This document shows, in pieces, positions 16,180 to 27,870 of a DNA stretch of 47,310 nucleotides. Position 1 is the first letter of the stretch. Every line of letters begins with the position of its first letter. The DNA is from Streptomyces europaeiscabiei. Its GTDB lineage: Bacteria; Actinomycetota; Actinomycetes; Streptomycetales; Streptomycetaceae. The stretch covers positions 1 to 47,310 of the forward strand of contig NZ_LRTR01000713.1 of NCBI RefSeq assembly GCF_001550375.1. Direction: 5' to 3'. The position numbers were made by a program, and so were the translations under genes. Under the pieces are notes generated by a model that did no database searches, was not told the origin of the DNA, and was given only the letters and a program-made list of their open reading frames with translations.

Positions 16180-16713
16180 ATGGAACTGCGCAGCGTCGAC
16201 GAGCTGATGGATCTGCTGCACGCCTGCCTGGGCGGCGGCGGCAGGGCGCCGGACCGCCGCCGGGACGGACCGGACCGCACTCCGGGCACCTGTACCGATC
16301 CGCACGAGCACGCGTTGCGGACCGCCGCGCTGCTGCGTCGGGGGCGGCCCGCCGACAAGGAGCTCCAGGTGGCCGGCCTGGTCCACACCCTCGGGCAGTT
16401 GCTCCGACCGGGTGACGACACGAGCCACGCGGACCTGGCCGCCGACGCGGTCCGGCCACTGCTCGGCGACCGGGTCGCACATCTCGTACGCCTGCACGCC
16501 CTCGGCCCCGACCACCTCGTACGACTCCATGCGGGCGGCTGGGTGGACGCCGGTCTCGTCGAGGACGTGCTGACGCTACGCCAGGCGGACGAGGCGGGCC
16601 GGTCGGCCGGGGTGGACGCCGGGGTCCTGGAGGACTGGCGCACCGTGCTGGAACTGGTGGCGGACCGGGCCGGCCGGGTCGGGGCGTCGGCTCACCACTT
16701 GCCGGGCGCGTAG
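16180..16713 (+). CDS. Degenerate HD-domain protein (PhnZ/inositol oxygenase-like fold)
   Basis: 177 residues from ATG 16180 behind GGGAGGA. The pattern PHEHALRTAALLRRG, LQVAGLVHTLGQLL, then a later SHADLAADAVRPLLGDRVAH, follows the spacing of HD-domain oxygenases and phosphohydrolases such as PhnZ. However, the defining HD pair reads HT (VHTLG), so a metal-ligand Asp is replaced. An active metal centre is therefore doubtful, or uses other ligands. The stop overlaps the convergent SDR gene by 22 bp. The fold assignment is from motif spacing only. Confidence 0.7.
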   Translation: MELRSVDELMDLLHACLGGGGRAPDRRRDGPDRTPGTCTDPHEHALRTAALLRRGRPADKELQVAGLVHTLGQLLRPGDDTSHADLAADAVRPLLGDRVAHLVRLHALGPDHLVRLHAGGWVDAGLVEDVLTLRQADEAGRSAGVDAGVLEDWRTVLELVADRAGRVGASAHHLPGA

Positions 16714-18185
16714 TCCTTCAGGAAGACGCCGTACACGTCCTCGCCCTGCTCGCCGAGCACGACGGGGTCGTAGACGCGGGCCGCGCCGTCGACGAGGTCG
16801 AGCGGGGCGTGGAAGCCCTCGTCGGCGAGGCGCAGCTTGTCGAAGTGGGGGCGCTCGTCGGTGATCCAGCCGGTGTCGACCGAGGTCATGAGGATGCCGT
16901 CGGTCTGGAACATCTCCTGGGCGCTGGTCCGCGTGACCATGTTCATCGCGGCCTTGGCGGCGTTCGTGTTCGGGTGGCCCGCACCCTTGTAGCCACGGCC
17001 GAAGACGCCTTCCATCGCCGAGACGTTCACGACGTACGCGCGCTTGCTGGTCGCCTTCCTGGCGGCCTCGGCCATGGCGGGGCGGAGCTTGCTGATCAGG
17101 ATGAAGGGCGCCGTGTAGTTGCACAGCTGGGTCTCCAGCAGTTCCACCGGGGAGATCTGCTCGATGGTCTGCACCCAGGTGTTGCTGTCGACCACGTCGG
17201 GGACGAGGCCGCCCGCGTCGATGGCGGTGCCGTCGAGGTGCCGGGCGACGCTGGCGTTGCCCGCGACCAGGGCGAGGTCGGCGACCTGCTGCGCGTCGAG
17301 GCCGCTGATGCCGACGGGCAGCGCGGTCAGGCCGTCCACGGCGCCGGAGTTGAAGGCGCCGATGACGTGGTGCGCGGGCAGCTCGCCGGCGGGCAGCGGT
17401 GCGCTCTCCCCCTCGACCAGGGCGGCGTAGGCGGAGGGCAGGCGGCGTACGGTCTGGGTCGCGTTGTTGATGAGGATGTCGAGGGGGCCCGCCTCGGCGA
17501 CCTGGTCGGCGAGGGCGACGGCCTGGGCCGGGTCGCGCAGGTCGATGCCGACGACCTCCAGGCGGTGCATCCAGTCCGCCGAGTCGTCCATGGCCTTGAA
17601 ACGGCGGATGGCGTCCTTCGGGAAACGCGTGCTGATCGTGGTGTGCGCGCCGTCGCGCAGCAGCCGCAGCGCGATGTACATGCCGATCTTGGCGCGGCCG
17701 CCGGTGAGCAGGGCGCGCTTGCCGGTGAGGTCGGCGCGGACGTCGCGCTTGCCTCGGTTCAGGGCGGCGCAGTCGGCGCAGAGCTGATGGTAGAAGTAGT
17801 CGACCTCGACGTACCGGGTCTTGCAGGTGTAGCAGGAGCGCGGGCGCTGGAGTATCCCCGCGATCTTCCCCTCCTCGGTCACGGACGACGGGAGGATGCC
17901 CTCGGTCTCGTCGTCGATCCGCTGGGCGGAGCCGGTGGCGGTGGACTCCGTGACCGCCTTGTCGTGCGCGGTCTTGGCGGCGCGGCGTTCCTGGCGGCGG
18001 CGCTGCTTCACCGTGCGGTAGACACCGGCCGTCGCCCGGCGCACCGCGATCGCGTCGGGGTGGTCGACCTCCAGCTCGTCCAGCTCGTCCAGCACGCTCA
18101 GGCACACGGCGAGCCGCTCCGGATCGATGCCCGGGCCGTGCACGACCTCGTCCGTGGTCGCCGGACCGTCCTCTGTCACCGTCAT
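16692..18185 (-). CDS. Large SDR-like oxidoreductase with N-terminal zinc-ribbon-like extension
   Basis: 497 residues with ATG 18185. The first 130 residues are charged and helical. Then comes a four-cysteine block (CYTCKTRY and LCADCAALN) that looks like a zinc ribbon. A Rossmann domain follows, with RALLTGGRAKIGMYIALRLL and DILINNATQT. The usual catalytic Tyr-x3-Lys reads TNAAK, so the Lys is kept but Tyr is not where expected; the Ser appears in VVNVSAMEG. NAD(P) binding is likely but ordinary SDR catalysis is uncertain. I do not know the function. The 3' end overlaps the convergent HD-like gene by 22 bp. Confidence 0.85.
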   Translation of the reverse strand: MTVTEDGPATTDEVVHGPGIDPERLAVCLSVLDELDELEVDHPDAIAVRRATAGVYRTVKQRRRQERRAAKTAHDKAVTESTATGSAQRIDDETEGILPSSVTEEGKIAGILQRPRSCYTCKTRYVEVDYFYHQLCADCAALNRGKRDVRADLTGKRALLTGGRAKIGMYIALRLLRDGAHTTISTRFPKDAIRRFKAMDDSADWMHRLEVVGIDLRDPAQAVALADQVAEAGPLDILINNATQTVRRLPSAYAALVEGESAPLPAGELPAHHVIGAFNSGAVDGLTALPVGISGLDAQQVADLALVAGNASVARHLDGTAIDAGGLVPDVVDSNTWVQTIEQISPVELLETQLCNYTAPFILISKLRPAMAEAARKATSKRAYVVNVSAMEGVFGRGYKGAGHPNTNAAKAAMNMVTRTSAQEMFQTDGILMTSVDTGWITDERPHFDKLRLADEGFHAPLDLVDGAARVYDPVVLGEQGEDVYGVFLKDYAPGKW

Positions 18186-18281
18186 CGCGCTGCCGTTTCC
18201 CTGATCACCCGCGGCTCGCCGTCCGCGTCCGCCACCGAACGCGGAATTCTACGTAGCGCGGGCCCCGGTCTCCAAAAACCA

Positions 18282-18301
18282 GGCGAGGAAGAGCCCTCGC
18301 C
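18282..18301 (-). terminator. Rho-independent-type terminator of the WS/DGAT-like gene
   Basis: On the minus strand GGCGAGG (18301-18295) pairs with CCTCGCC (18288-18282) across a 6-base loop and is followed by TGGTTTTTGG. It begins 14 bp after the stop of the acyltransferase gene. The T-run makes it one of the few classical terminators in this window. Confidence 0.75.
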
Positions 18302-18314
18302 CACCCCCGACGTG

Positions 18315-19661
18315 TCACGGCTCACACGCCGCCAGCAGCTCCTCGACCTCGCGGGTCACCGCCTTGCCCAGCAGCTCCAGATCCGGGACGGCCTCCGCGT
18401 CGGCGACCAGGCCGTAGTGGACGCTTCCCCGGTACGTCGAGACGGCCACGGCGAGGGACTGGCCGTGGGCGAGCGGGGCCAGGGGGTAGATCTCCGCGAG
18501 CGGGCAGCCGCCGAGGCGGAGGCCGAGGCTCGGCAGGGGGACGCTGGTGACGAGGATGTCGAACCAGAGGCGGGCCGCCTGGCTGACGAGCGGGCCGCCG
18601 AGCCGGTGGCCGAGGGGCAGCACATGATCCGCGAGGAGGGCGACCGCGCCGGCGCCCCGGTTGGGCCCGGCATCCTTGTTGCGGTCCATCGCCGCGCGCA
18701 CCGTACGCAGCCGCCCGAGCGGGTCCGGGTCGTCCACGGGCAGTTTCATCAGATACCCGGAGAGCCGGTTGCCCTGCGGGTGCGCCGTCCGCGGGCGGCG
18801 TCTGGAGACGGGGATCAGGGCCCGGGGCGCGACCCCCTGGCTGCCGTCCCCGCGCTCGTCCAGCCACCGCCGCAGCGCCCCCGCCACCACGGCGATGAGG
18901 ACGTCGTTGACGGTGCCGCCGACGGTCTTGCGGATCCGGTGCACGTCGTCGAGGTCCACGAGCACCCCGGCGGTACGGCGGGTGCCGCTGGCCTCGGAGG
19001 TCAGCGCGGCGGAGGAACGGGCGCCGAGGGTCGCGTCGAGCGTGGTGCGGGCGACGGAGGCGCCGATGTCGAGCGCGCGTCCGAGGTCGGAGAAGGTGCC
19101 GCGGATCAGGCCGGGCAGCCTGCGCACCTCGTCGAGGAGGCCGCGCGGCGGTTCCGCGGGGCGCGGCCGGGGCGCGGGCATGTCGATGGGGTCCATGACG
19201 GCGGCGGCGAGCGTCAGCGCCCGCAGTCCGTCGGCCAGGGCGTGGTGGAACTTGAACAGCACGGCGAAGGATGTGCCGTCCTCCCCGGGCAGCACATGCG
19301 CCTCCCACGGCGGGCGGCCGCGCTCCAGCGGGCGCTCCATCAGCCGCCCGGCCACCTCGTGGAAGTCCGCGGCCGGCGCGTGCAGCCGTACGTGGTCGAA
19401 GGGCTCGAAGTCGGTGACGGGCTCCCGGGTGGCGCCGCCGAACGCCAGCGGCAGCCGTACGTCCGGGAGCCATACGTCCCGGATCCGCATCCGCAGCCCC
19501 GGTACCGCGGCGGCCCGCGTGGCGAGCAGCTCGGCGGCGTGGGCTCCCGCGGTGGGCGAGTTCGCGGTGAAGACGCCCAGGGCGGCCAGGTGCATGGGGT
19601 GTTCGGCGGACTCGATGTTCCAGAACGCAAGGTCGAGTGGGGCGAGCAGGTCAGAAGTCAA
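18315..19661 (-). CDS. Wax ester synthase/diacylglycerol acyltransferase (WS/DGAT) family protein
   Basis: 448 residues starting at TTG 19661, supported by GAGG at good spacing. The catalytic HHxxxDG motif is intact in KFHHALADGLRALTL. Further family blocks are the N-terminal PLDLAFWNIE, RPPWEAHVLPG, VNDVLIAVVAGALRRWL and the C-terminal SLAVAVSTYRGSVHYGLVAD. These enzymes join an acyl-CoA to a fatty alcohol or diacylglycerol, making storage triacylglycerol or wax ester at the membrane. Streptomycetes accumulate triacylglycerol, which fits. It stands alone between the SDR gene and the glgC terminus. Confidence 0.92.
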   Translation of the reverse strand: MTSDLLAPLDLAFWNIESAEHPMHLAALGVFTANSPTAGAHAAELLATRAAAVPGLRMRIRDVWLPDVRLPLAFGGATREPVTDFEPFDHVRLHAPAADFHEVAGRLMERPLERGRPPWEAHVLPGEDGTSFAVLFKFHHALADGLRALTLAAAVMDPIDMPAPRPRPAEPPRGLLDEVRRLPGLIRGTFSDLGRALDIGASVARTTLDATLGARSSAALTSEASGTRRTAGVLVDLDDVHRIRKTVGGTVNDVLIAVVAGALRRWLDERGDGSQGVAPRALIPVSRRRPRTAHPQGNRLSGYLMKLPVDDPDPLGRLRTVRAAMDRNKDAGPNRGAGAVALLADHVLPLGHRLGGPLVSQAARLWFDILVTSVPLPSLGLRLGGCPLAEIYPLAPLAHGQSLAVAVSTYRGSVHYGLVADAEAVPDLELLGKAVTREVEELLAACEP

Positions 19662-19826
19662 TGGCTTGCCTCGCGTCGACGACGGGTGAGTCAGCAGTCA
19701 ATCGCTGTTGGCCGATTACGGTCAAGTACGATCAAGCTACGCACAGTTAACAACAGATTACGTCCCACCTCCTGACGAAGGTGGGACGCATGGGACATCT
19801 GGGTTCACCGGGGTCACCCTGACGGA

Positions 19827-21047
19827 CTAAGACACCCGCTGCCCCTTGCCCAGGGCTATCACTCCACCCCTGGAGACGGTGTACAGCTCGGCGTCCCGCT
19901 CGGGGTTGACTCCGATCGTGGCCCCCGGGGGCACCTGGACGTTCTTGTCGAGCACGGCCCCCCGGACGACCGCACCCCGCCCGATGTGGACGTTGTCGTG
20001 CAGGACCGAGCCCTGGACGACCGCACCCGGGTCGACGACGACACCCGGCGACAGGACGGACCTGGTCACCTGGCCACGTATCAGGCAGCCCGAACTGATG
20101 ATCGACTCGCTGGCGATGCCGCCCGCGTTGAAGCGGGCCGGGGAGAGCTGGCCGGAGCTGGTGTAGATGGGCCAGCTGCGGTTGAAGAGGTTGAAGGCAG
20201 GACGCTCGGCGATGAGGTCCATATGGGCGTCGTAGTAGGCGTCGAGCGAGCCGACGTCCCTCCAGTAGCCCTGGTCGCGGGTGGTCTCGCCGGGCACGTG
20301 GTTGGCGCTGAAGTCGTACAGCTGCGCCTCGCCCCGGTCGGTGAGCTGGGGCAGGATCGAGCCGCCCATGTCGTGGACGGAGTTCTCGTCCTCGGCGTCG
20401 CGCTGGAGCGCCTCCACCAGGGCCTTGGTGGTGAAGACGTAGTTGCCCATCGAGGCGAACACGGATTCGGGATCGTCGACCAGGCCCGGCGGGTCGGACG
20501 GCTTCTCCAGGAAGCGCTCCACGGTCCGGCCGTCGGAGCCGGGCGTGATCACGCCGAAGGACGACGACTCCGTGCGCGGCACGCGGATGCCCGCCACCGT
20601 CACGCCCGCGCCGCCCTCGATGTGCTGCGCCAGCATCTGGCGGGGGTCCATGCGGTAGACGTGGTCGGCGCCGAACACGGCGACGTACTCCGGCTGTTCG
20701 TCGTGCACCAGGTTCAGCGACTGCAGCAGCGCGTCCGCGCTGCCCAGGTACCAGCGCGGACCCAGCCGCTGCTGCGCCGGGACCGGGGTGACGTAGTTGC
20801 CCAGCAGGCTCGACATCCGCCAGGTCGTGGTGATGTGCCGGTCCAGCGAGTGCGACTTGTACTGCGTGAGCACGCAGATGCGCAGGATGTCCGCGTTGAC
20901 GAGATTGGAGAGCACGAAATCCACCAGGCGATACGTTCCGCCGAAAGTCACGGCTGGTTTCGCGCGGTCGGCGGTCAGGGGCATCAGCCTCTTGCCCTCC
21001 CCGCCCGCCAGTACGATTCCCAGCACCGAAGGTCCACCCCGCCGCAT
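19827..21047 (-). CDS. glgC: Glucose-1-phosphate adenylyltransferase
   Basis: 406 residues with ATG 21047 behind GAGGGGCGG. The nucleotidyltransferase signature [20 protein letters not shown], the substrate region [24 protein letters not shown] and FLEKPSDPP are all present. A left-handed beta-helix domain closes the protein ([35 protein letters not shown]). It makes ADP-glucose from glucose-1-phosphate and ATP, the first committed step to glycogen-like alpha-glucan. It follows the GT4 glycosyltransferase gene by 71 bp on the same strand, so the two form a glucan operon. In actinobacteria this pairing may feed the maltose-1-phosphate route. Confidence 0.96.
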   Translation of the reverse strand: MRRGGPSVLGIVLAGGEGKRLMPLTADRAKPAVTFGGTYRLVDFVLSNLVNADILRICVLTQYKSHSLDRHITTTWRMSSLLGNYVTPVPAQQRLGPRWYLGSADALLQSLNLVHDEQPEYVAVFGADHVYRMDPRQMLAQHIEGGAGVTVAGIRVPRTESSSFGVITPGSDGRTVERFLEKPSDPPGLVDDPESVFASMGNYVFTTKALVEALQRDAEDENSVHDMGGSILPQLTDRGEAQLYDFSANHVPGETTRDQGYWRDVGSLDAYYDAHMDLIAERPAFNLFNRSWPIYTSSGQLSPARFNAGGIASESIISSGCLIRGQVTRSVLSPGVVVDPGAVVQGSVLHDNVHIGRGAVVRGAVLDKNVQVPPGATIGVNPERDAELYTVSRGGVIALGKGQRVS

Positions 21048-21092
21048 CCCGCCGCCCCTCTACGCCCGCTCGTGCCGAACCCTGTTCCTTGG

Positions 21093-21144
21093 CTAGCCCT
21101 GTCCGAGGACTTCCTCGACTAGCCGTGTTTGAGGACTTCCTCGT
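21093..21144. repeat. 26-bp tandem duplication of the 3' end of glgA
   Basis: 21093-21118 and 21119-21144 match at 22 of 26 positions. The right copy is the true end of the glgA reading frame, including its TAG. The left copy repeats that end, stop codon included, directly downstream. It looks like an old tandem duplication. Confidence 0.85.
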
Positions 21145-22270
21145 AAAGCTGGACCGTCCGCCGGGCGACCGCGTCCCAGCCGAACTCCCGCACCGCCCGC
21201 TCCCGTCCGGCCTCGCCCATACGGGCGGCCGCCCGGGGATCGGCGAGCACCGAGTCGAGGGCGCGGGCCAGCCGGTCCTCGAAACCGTCCTCGGCCGACA
21301 CGAGGAGGCCCGTGACTCCGTCCTCCACGACCTCCGGGATGCCGCCGACCCGCGAGGCCACCACGGCCGTGCCGCAGGCCATGGCCTCAAGGTTGACAAT
21401 ACCCAGCGGCTCGTAGACCGACGGGCAGACGAACACGGCGGCGTGCGTGAGGAGCTGGATCACATCCGGGCGCGGCAGCATCTGCGGGATCCAGAACAGG
21501 CCCTCGCGCGCGCGGCCGAGTTCCGCGAAGAGATCGCGGAACTCCTGGTCTGTCTCCGGCGTGTCGGGCGCGCCCGCACAGAGCACCACCTGCACCGCCG
21601 GGTCGATGTCCCGTACGGCGCGCAGCAGGTGGGGCACGCCCTTCTGCCGGGTGATGCGGCCGACGAACAGGACGTACGGGCGGCCGGTGTCGATGCCGAT
21701 GCGGCCGAGGACGTCCGTGCCGTGGTCCGGCCGGTAGAGGGAGGTGTCGATGCCGTTGTGCACGACGTGGAGCTTCGCCGGGTCCAGGGCGGGATAGCAG
21801 CCGAGGATGTCGTCGCGCATGGCGCCGGACACGGCGATCACCGCGTCGGCGGACTCCACGGCGGTGCGCTCGGCCCAGCTGGACAGGGCGTAGCCGCCGC
21901 CCAGCTGCTCGGCCTTCCAGGGACGCAGCGGCTCCAGCGAGTGGGCGGTCATGACGTGCGGGATGCCGTGCAGCAGCTTGCCGAAGTGGCCGGCGAGGTT
22001 GGCGTACCAGGTGTGCGAGTGGACCAGGTCGCGGCCTTCGAGACCCGCAGCGATGGAGAGGTCCACGGAGAAGGTGCGCAGCGCGTCGTTGGCGCCGTCG
22101 AGCGCGGACCAGGGCCGGTGGCGTACGACACCGCCGCCCGCCCCCTCGCCCCAGCAGTGCACGTCCAGGTCGACGAGGGACCTCAACTCGTGGGCGAGGA
22201 ACTCGACATGAACGCCCGCGCCACCGTAGACGTCGGGCGGATACTCCCGGGTCAGCAGGCCGACTCGCAC
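21119..22270 (-). CDS. glgA: GT4 glycogen synthase / alpha-maltose-1-phosphate synthase (GlgA/GlgM type)
   Basis: 383 residues with ATG 22270. The protein starts MRVGLLTREYPPDVYGGAGV, with the Gly-rich donor loop. It has HSHTWYANLAG, the inter-domain VLFVGRITRQKGVPHLLRAV and the GT4 retaining motif CPSVYEPLGIVNLEAMACGT with both Glu residues. This is the short actinobacterial form rather than the long GT5 GlgA. In mycobacteria the equivalent next to glgC makes alpha-maltose-1-phosphate and is called GlgM, so that activity is as likely as chain elongation. It precedes glgC by 71 bp. Its last codons have been duplicated in that gap. Confidence 0.92.
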   Translation of the reverse strand: MRVGLLTREYPPDVYGGAGVHVEFLAHELRSLVDLDVHCWGEGAGGGVVRHRPWSALDGANDALRTFSVDLSIAAGLEGRDLVHSHTWYANLAGHFGKLLHGIPHVMTAHSLEPLRPWKAEQLGGGYALSSWAERTAVESADAVIAVSGAMRDDILGCYPALDPAKLHVVHNGIDTSLYRPDHGTDVLGRIGIDTGRPYVLFVGRITRQKGVPHLLRAVRDIDPAVQVVLCAGAPDTPETDQEFRDLFAELGRAREGLFWIPQMLPRPDVIQLLTHAAVFVCPSVYEPLGIVNLEAMACGTAVVASRVGGIPEVVEDGVTGLLVSAEDGFEDRLARALDSVLADPRAAARMGEAGRERAVREFGWDAVARRTVQLYEEVLKHG

Positions 22271-22358
22271 CCGGAACCCCCTGTCTCAGCGGCTGGTTCC
22301 CACATGGTCACCCAGAAGGGTCGGTTGGGGAAGACCACGATTTTCGCGCGGTGGCGCT

Positions 22359-22424
22359 CCGGAGGTCAGTCACGGCGGCGACCGAGGTCAGATGCGGCAG
22401 CCACCGGGGTCAGGTGCGGCGGCC
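22359..22424. repeat. Three 22-bp direct repeats at the end of the FhuF-like gene
   Basis: Units lie at 22359-22380, 22381-22402 and 22403-22424, with the shape ACCGAGGTCAGATGCGGCAG plus two bases. The last unit overlaps the final codons of the minus-strand gene ending at 22410. The first two lie in the 139-bp gap to glgA. Units are imperfect copies. Confidence 0.75.
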
Positions 22425-23201
22425 ACCGAGGGGCCGCGGGCCGGGCGGCCGGTCGAAGCAGCAGTCGCCGCACAGGCCACCGCCGGGCAGCCGGTAGTAG
22501 AGACAGCAGCTGCGGCGGCGGTACGTCACCGGGTCGAGCGTGCCCGCCAGGGCGGGGTGCGCGAACAGGTCGGCGGCGAGCGCGCGGGCTCGACTCGCTT
22601 CCTCCGTACGGCCGTTGGCGGCGGCCCAGTGGTCGATCTGGCGCACGGCGCCCATCAGCGCGGAGGCCGCGTTCCCCCACAGCAGACGCTCGGAGACGGG
22701 CAGTTGAGCGCGCAGAGCCGCCGCCAACGGTACGAGGTGGCCGTCCCGTACGACCTCGCCGATCCGCTCGGCGGGCAGGCTCCGCACCTCGGTCAGCCAC
22801 AGCTCGTCCGGGGCGCTCGCGTCCGCGTCCCAGCGCAGGAGGCGCGGGTCCAGGTCGGGGACGCGGCCGTAGACGGCTGCCGCGCCCAGGGCCACCGACC
22901 ACAGGCGGGCGGCGAAACCGAGGTGGGCGATGGAGGCGGCCACGCGCGGTTCGGGGGCCAGCACACTCCGCGCGACCTTCCGGACACGGAAAATTACGGG
23001 ATTCGCGTAAACCTCCCTTTCCACATGGGCATCCCGTGCCGCATAGGCCTCCGCGAGGGTGGGCAGGGGACCGTGCGGCGGTTCGCCCGTGCGTAGTACG
23101 AAGAAACCGCCGAGGGCCGAGAGAGCGTCGAGACCGGGGTCGTGATCCACGAGGACGAGTAGTACCAGGGCCCGGGGGCGTGTCCACCTGGGGGCTTGCA
23201 C
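22410..23201 (-). CDS. FhuF-like (2Fe-2S) siderophore-iron reductase
   Basis: 263 residues from GTG 23201; the start is uncertain because no strong ribosome site is seen, and an in-frame GTG a few codons on would shorten it. The C-terminus RRRSCCLYYRLPGGGLCGDC holds the CC-x10-C-x2-C cluster ligand pattern of FhuF-type ferric siderophore reductases. The rest is helical, as in that family (DPRLLRWDADAS, LLWGNAASALMGAVRQ). It would release iron from ferric siderophores in the cytoplasm by one-electron reduction. No siderophore transporter is adjacent. It is divergent from the DMT transporter gene. Confidence 0.87.
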   Translation of the reverse strand: MQAPRWTRPRALVLLVLVDHDPGLDALSALGGFFVLRTGEPPHGPLPTLAEAYAARDAHVEREVYANPVIFRVRKVARSVLAPEPRVAASIAHLGFAARLWSVALGAAAVYGRVPDLDPRLLRWDADASAPDELWLTEVRSLPAERIGEVVRDGHLVPLAAALRAQLPVSERLLWGNAASALMGAVRQIDHWAAANGRTEEASRARALAADLFAHPALAGTLDPVTYRRRSCCLYYRLPGGGLCGDCCFDRPPGPRPLGGRRT

Positions 23202-23378
23202 TCCGTGTCACCCACCTTGGGTATGACGGTGGGCCCGTCGTACTCCAACGGCAGTAGGACTCATTGAGTGCTCAGGTACGACGACGCGAGCACTTTCGCG
23301 AGGCATCGTGGTCACCATGAAAGCCGAGCGTTCACCGCGCCGGGCCCGGAGCCCCCGCGCTTCGCTGAGGAGCAGCTC

Positions 23379-24497
23379 ATGAGTGCCCTCGCGTTGTCCG
23401 TGCTGTTGTCGTTCGTCTCCGCCGTCGCGTATGCGGGCGGGGCGATCGTCCAGGAGCGTGTCGCGGTGTCCTCCCCCGCCCGGTCCTACGCGCCGCTGCG
23501 CCGGCCGGTCTGGTGGGCCGCCGTCGGGCTGAACGGCCTCGGCGGGCTGCTGCACGTGGTGGCCCTGGCCTACGGCCCCCTGAGCGTGGTGCAGCCGCTC
23601 GGTGCGCTGACCATCGTCTTCGCCCTGCCCATGGCGGCGCTCTTCGTGGGCCGCAGGGCGGGTGCGACGGCGTGGCGGGGCGCGATCATGGCGACGGTGG
23701 GTCTCGCGGGCCTGCTCTCCCTGGTCGGCTCGGCCGACGTGCAGTCGCTGGACACCACCCAGCGGGTGCTGGTGGCCGTGGTCACCGGGGGCGCGGTGGC
23801 CGCACTGATGGTGGTGGGCCGCGCCGCGCACCGACACCCGGCGGTGCGCAGCATCCTGCTGGCGGTCGCCTCCGGCGTCGCGTTCGGCATGTCCTCGGTC
23901 TTCACGAAGACGGTCGCCGTCGACTGGACGGACGGCGTCGCGCTCGCCGACGTGCCGACCCTCGCGGTCATAGGCGTCTTCGCGACGGCCGGTCTGCTGC
24001 TGTCCCAGGCCGCCTACCGGGGCGGCGGCCTCGCGGCCCCGCTCGCCACGCTCACCGTGGTGAACCCGGTGGTGGCGGCCGCGGTCGGCATCACGATGTT
24101 CGGCGAGACGTTCCGCTACGGCACGGCCGGCACCCTCCTCGCGCTGGGCTGCGGCATCGTCGCGGCGGGCGGTCTGATCCTGCTGACCACCGAGCGCCTC
24201 GGCGACGAGGTCCGGGCGGAGCGGACCGACGAGGACGTCCCGGCCACGGCCGCCGACCGGCAGTCCCTGGCCCTGGAGGAGCTGCTCGCCGGGCTTCCGC
24301 GGCGCACCGCGGAGGTCCCGGCCGCCGACGACACGATCGGCCTGGACCAGCGCGTGGTCGTACCGGCCCCGTTCCTGGGGAGGAGCGCGGCCGACGAGGA
24401 CGACGCTCCGCCCGGCCTGCTGCTACAGCCGTTCCACGGCGAGCTGTACGTGCCCAGGACACTTCTCGACCGGCACCGCGACCGCGTGAAATCCTGA
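23379..24497 (+). CDS. DMT-superfamily transporter (EamA/NIPA-like) with cytoplasmic C-terminal tail
   Basis: 372 residues from ATG 23379 behind GAGGAG. About nine or ten hydrophobic helices fill residues 1-285, with the paired-repeat look of EamA/DMT carriers (PLSVVQPLGALTIVFALPMA, and NPVVAAAVGITMFGETF in the second half). A hydrophilic tail of about 85 residues follows (RLGDEVRAERTDEDVPATAA). Substrates of this family include metabolites, drugs and, for NIPA proteins, magnesium; none can be assigned. A clear hairpin terminator follows at 24498-24524. Confidence 0.88.
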   Translation: MSALALSVLLSFVSAVAYAGGAIVQERVAVSSPARSYAPLRRPVWWAAVGLNGLGGLLHVVALAYGPLSVVQPLGALTIVFALPMAALFVGRRAGATAWRGAIMATVGLAGLLSLVGSADVQSLDTTQRVLVAVVTGGAVAALMVVGRAAHRHPAVRSILLAVASGVAFGMSSVFTKTVAVDWTDGVALADVPTLAVIGVFATAGLLLSQAAYRGGGLAAPLATLTVVNPVVAAAVGITMFGETFRYGTAGTLLALGCGIVAAGGLILLTTERLGDEVRAERTDEDVPATAADRQSLALEELLAGLPRRTAEVPAADDTIGLDQRVVVPAPFLGRSAADEDDAPPGLLLQPFHGELYVPRTLLDRHRDRVKS

Positions 24498-24524
24498 GCG
24501 GGAGGCCCCGACCGGGCCTCCCGC
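24498..24524. terminator. 11-bp hairpin between convergent DMT and M23 genes
   Basis: GCGGGAGGCCC (24498-24508) pairs perfectly with GGGCCTCCCGC (24514-24524) around a 5-base loop. It starts immediately after the TGA of the transporter gene and precedes the convergent hydrolase stop, so it probably serves both genes. Confidence 0.8.
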
Positions 24525-24550
24525 GCCGGGTCCGGGTCTCCCGCACCGCG

Positions 24551-27411
<2,861 letters not shown>

Positions 27412-27454
27412 AGGAGTGCGGGTGCGGATCGATTGGCGGCCGCGAGTTGTTCGT

Positions 27455-27484
27455 GGCTGGTCGCGCAGTTGCCCGCGCCCCTGA
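27455..27484. repeat. Half copy of the Streptomyces interspersed palindrome
   Basis: GGCTGGTCGCGCAGTTGCCC followed by GCGCCCCTGA matches one side of the element at 9655-9757. It sits between gnd and its terminator. Such copies are scattered in streptomycete intergenic DNA. Confidence 0.6.
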
Positions 27485-27495
27485 GGTGGAGATGT

Positions 27496-27525
27496 GGCCC
27501 GGCATGGAAACGTCCATGCCGGGCC
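27496..27525 (+). terminator. Rho-independent terminator after gnd
   Basis: GGCCCGGCATGGA (27496-27508) pairs perfectly with TCCATGCCGGGCC (27513-27525) around an AACG loop. TTTCTTC follows. This is a classical intrinsic terminator for gnd. Confidence 0.92.
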
Positions 27526-27549
27526 TTTCTTCTGCCACCTGACCACTTG

Positions 27550-27753
27550 CTACGACAGGGGTCCCGGCCTCGGCTCCCCCGGCACCGGGTCCGGGCCCGG
27601 GGGGTTCGGGACCGGGTCCGGCGTGGGGGTGGGACGGGGGTCGGGGGTGGGGACCGGGTCGGGGAACGGGGGCTGCGGGAAGGGTTCCGGGCGGTCGGGG
27701 CCCGGGCCAGGCGTGGGGCCGGGGCGCACGGGGTCCGGGTCTGGGTCTGTCAT
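27550..27753 (-). CDS. Short Asp/Pro/Gly-rich repeat protein
   Basis: 67 residues with ATG 27753 preceded by GGAGGACGCG, a very good ribosome site. The whole protein is built from DP, PGP and TPDP units, with no hydrophobic segment. It should be intrinsically unstructured. I do not know its function. The ribosome site argues that it is expressed, but low-complexity frames in high-GC DNA can be chance. It precedes a small GNAT-like gene by reverse order (it is the downstream gene on the minus strand). Confidence 0.55.
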   Translation of the reverse strand: MTDPDPDPVRPGPTPGPGPDRPEPFPQPPFPDPVPTPDPRPTPTPDPVPNPPGPDPVPGEPRPGPLS

Positions 27754-27870
27754 CGCGTCCTCCAGCCATGGGGTACGTCGGCGATGGACTCGTGCCACGG
27801 GTACCCGTCCCCCGCACGGGCAGTCACCCGGTCGGCGGAGCCGCCTTGACCGCTCCCGTCGACGGATTCC

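Noticed and set aside
16809..19775. A plus-strand open frame of 988 codons
   Set aside because: It lies antisense to the SDR and WS/DGAT genes, both of which have clear family motifs. The translated frame has no recognisable domain.
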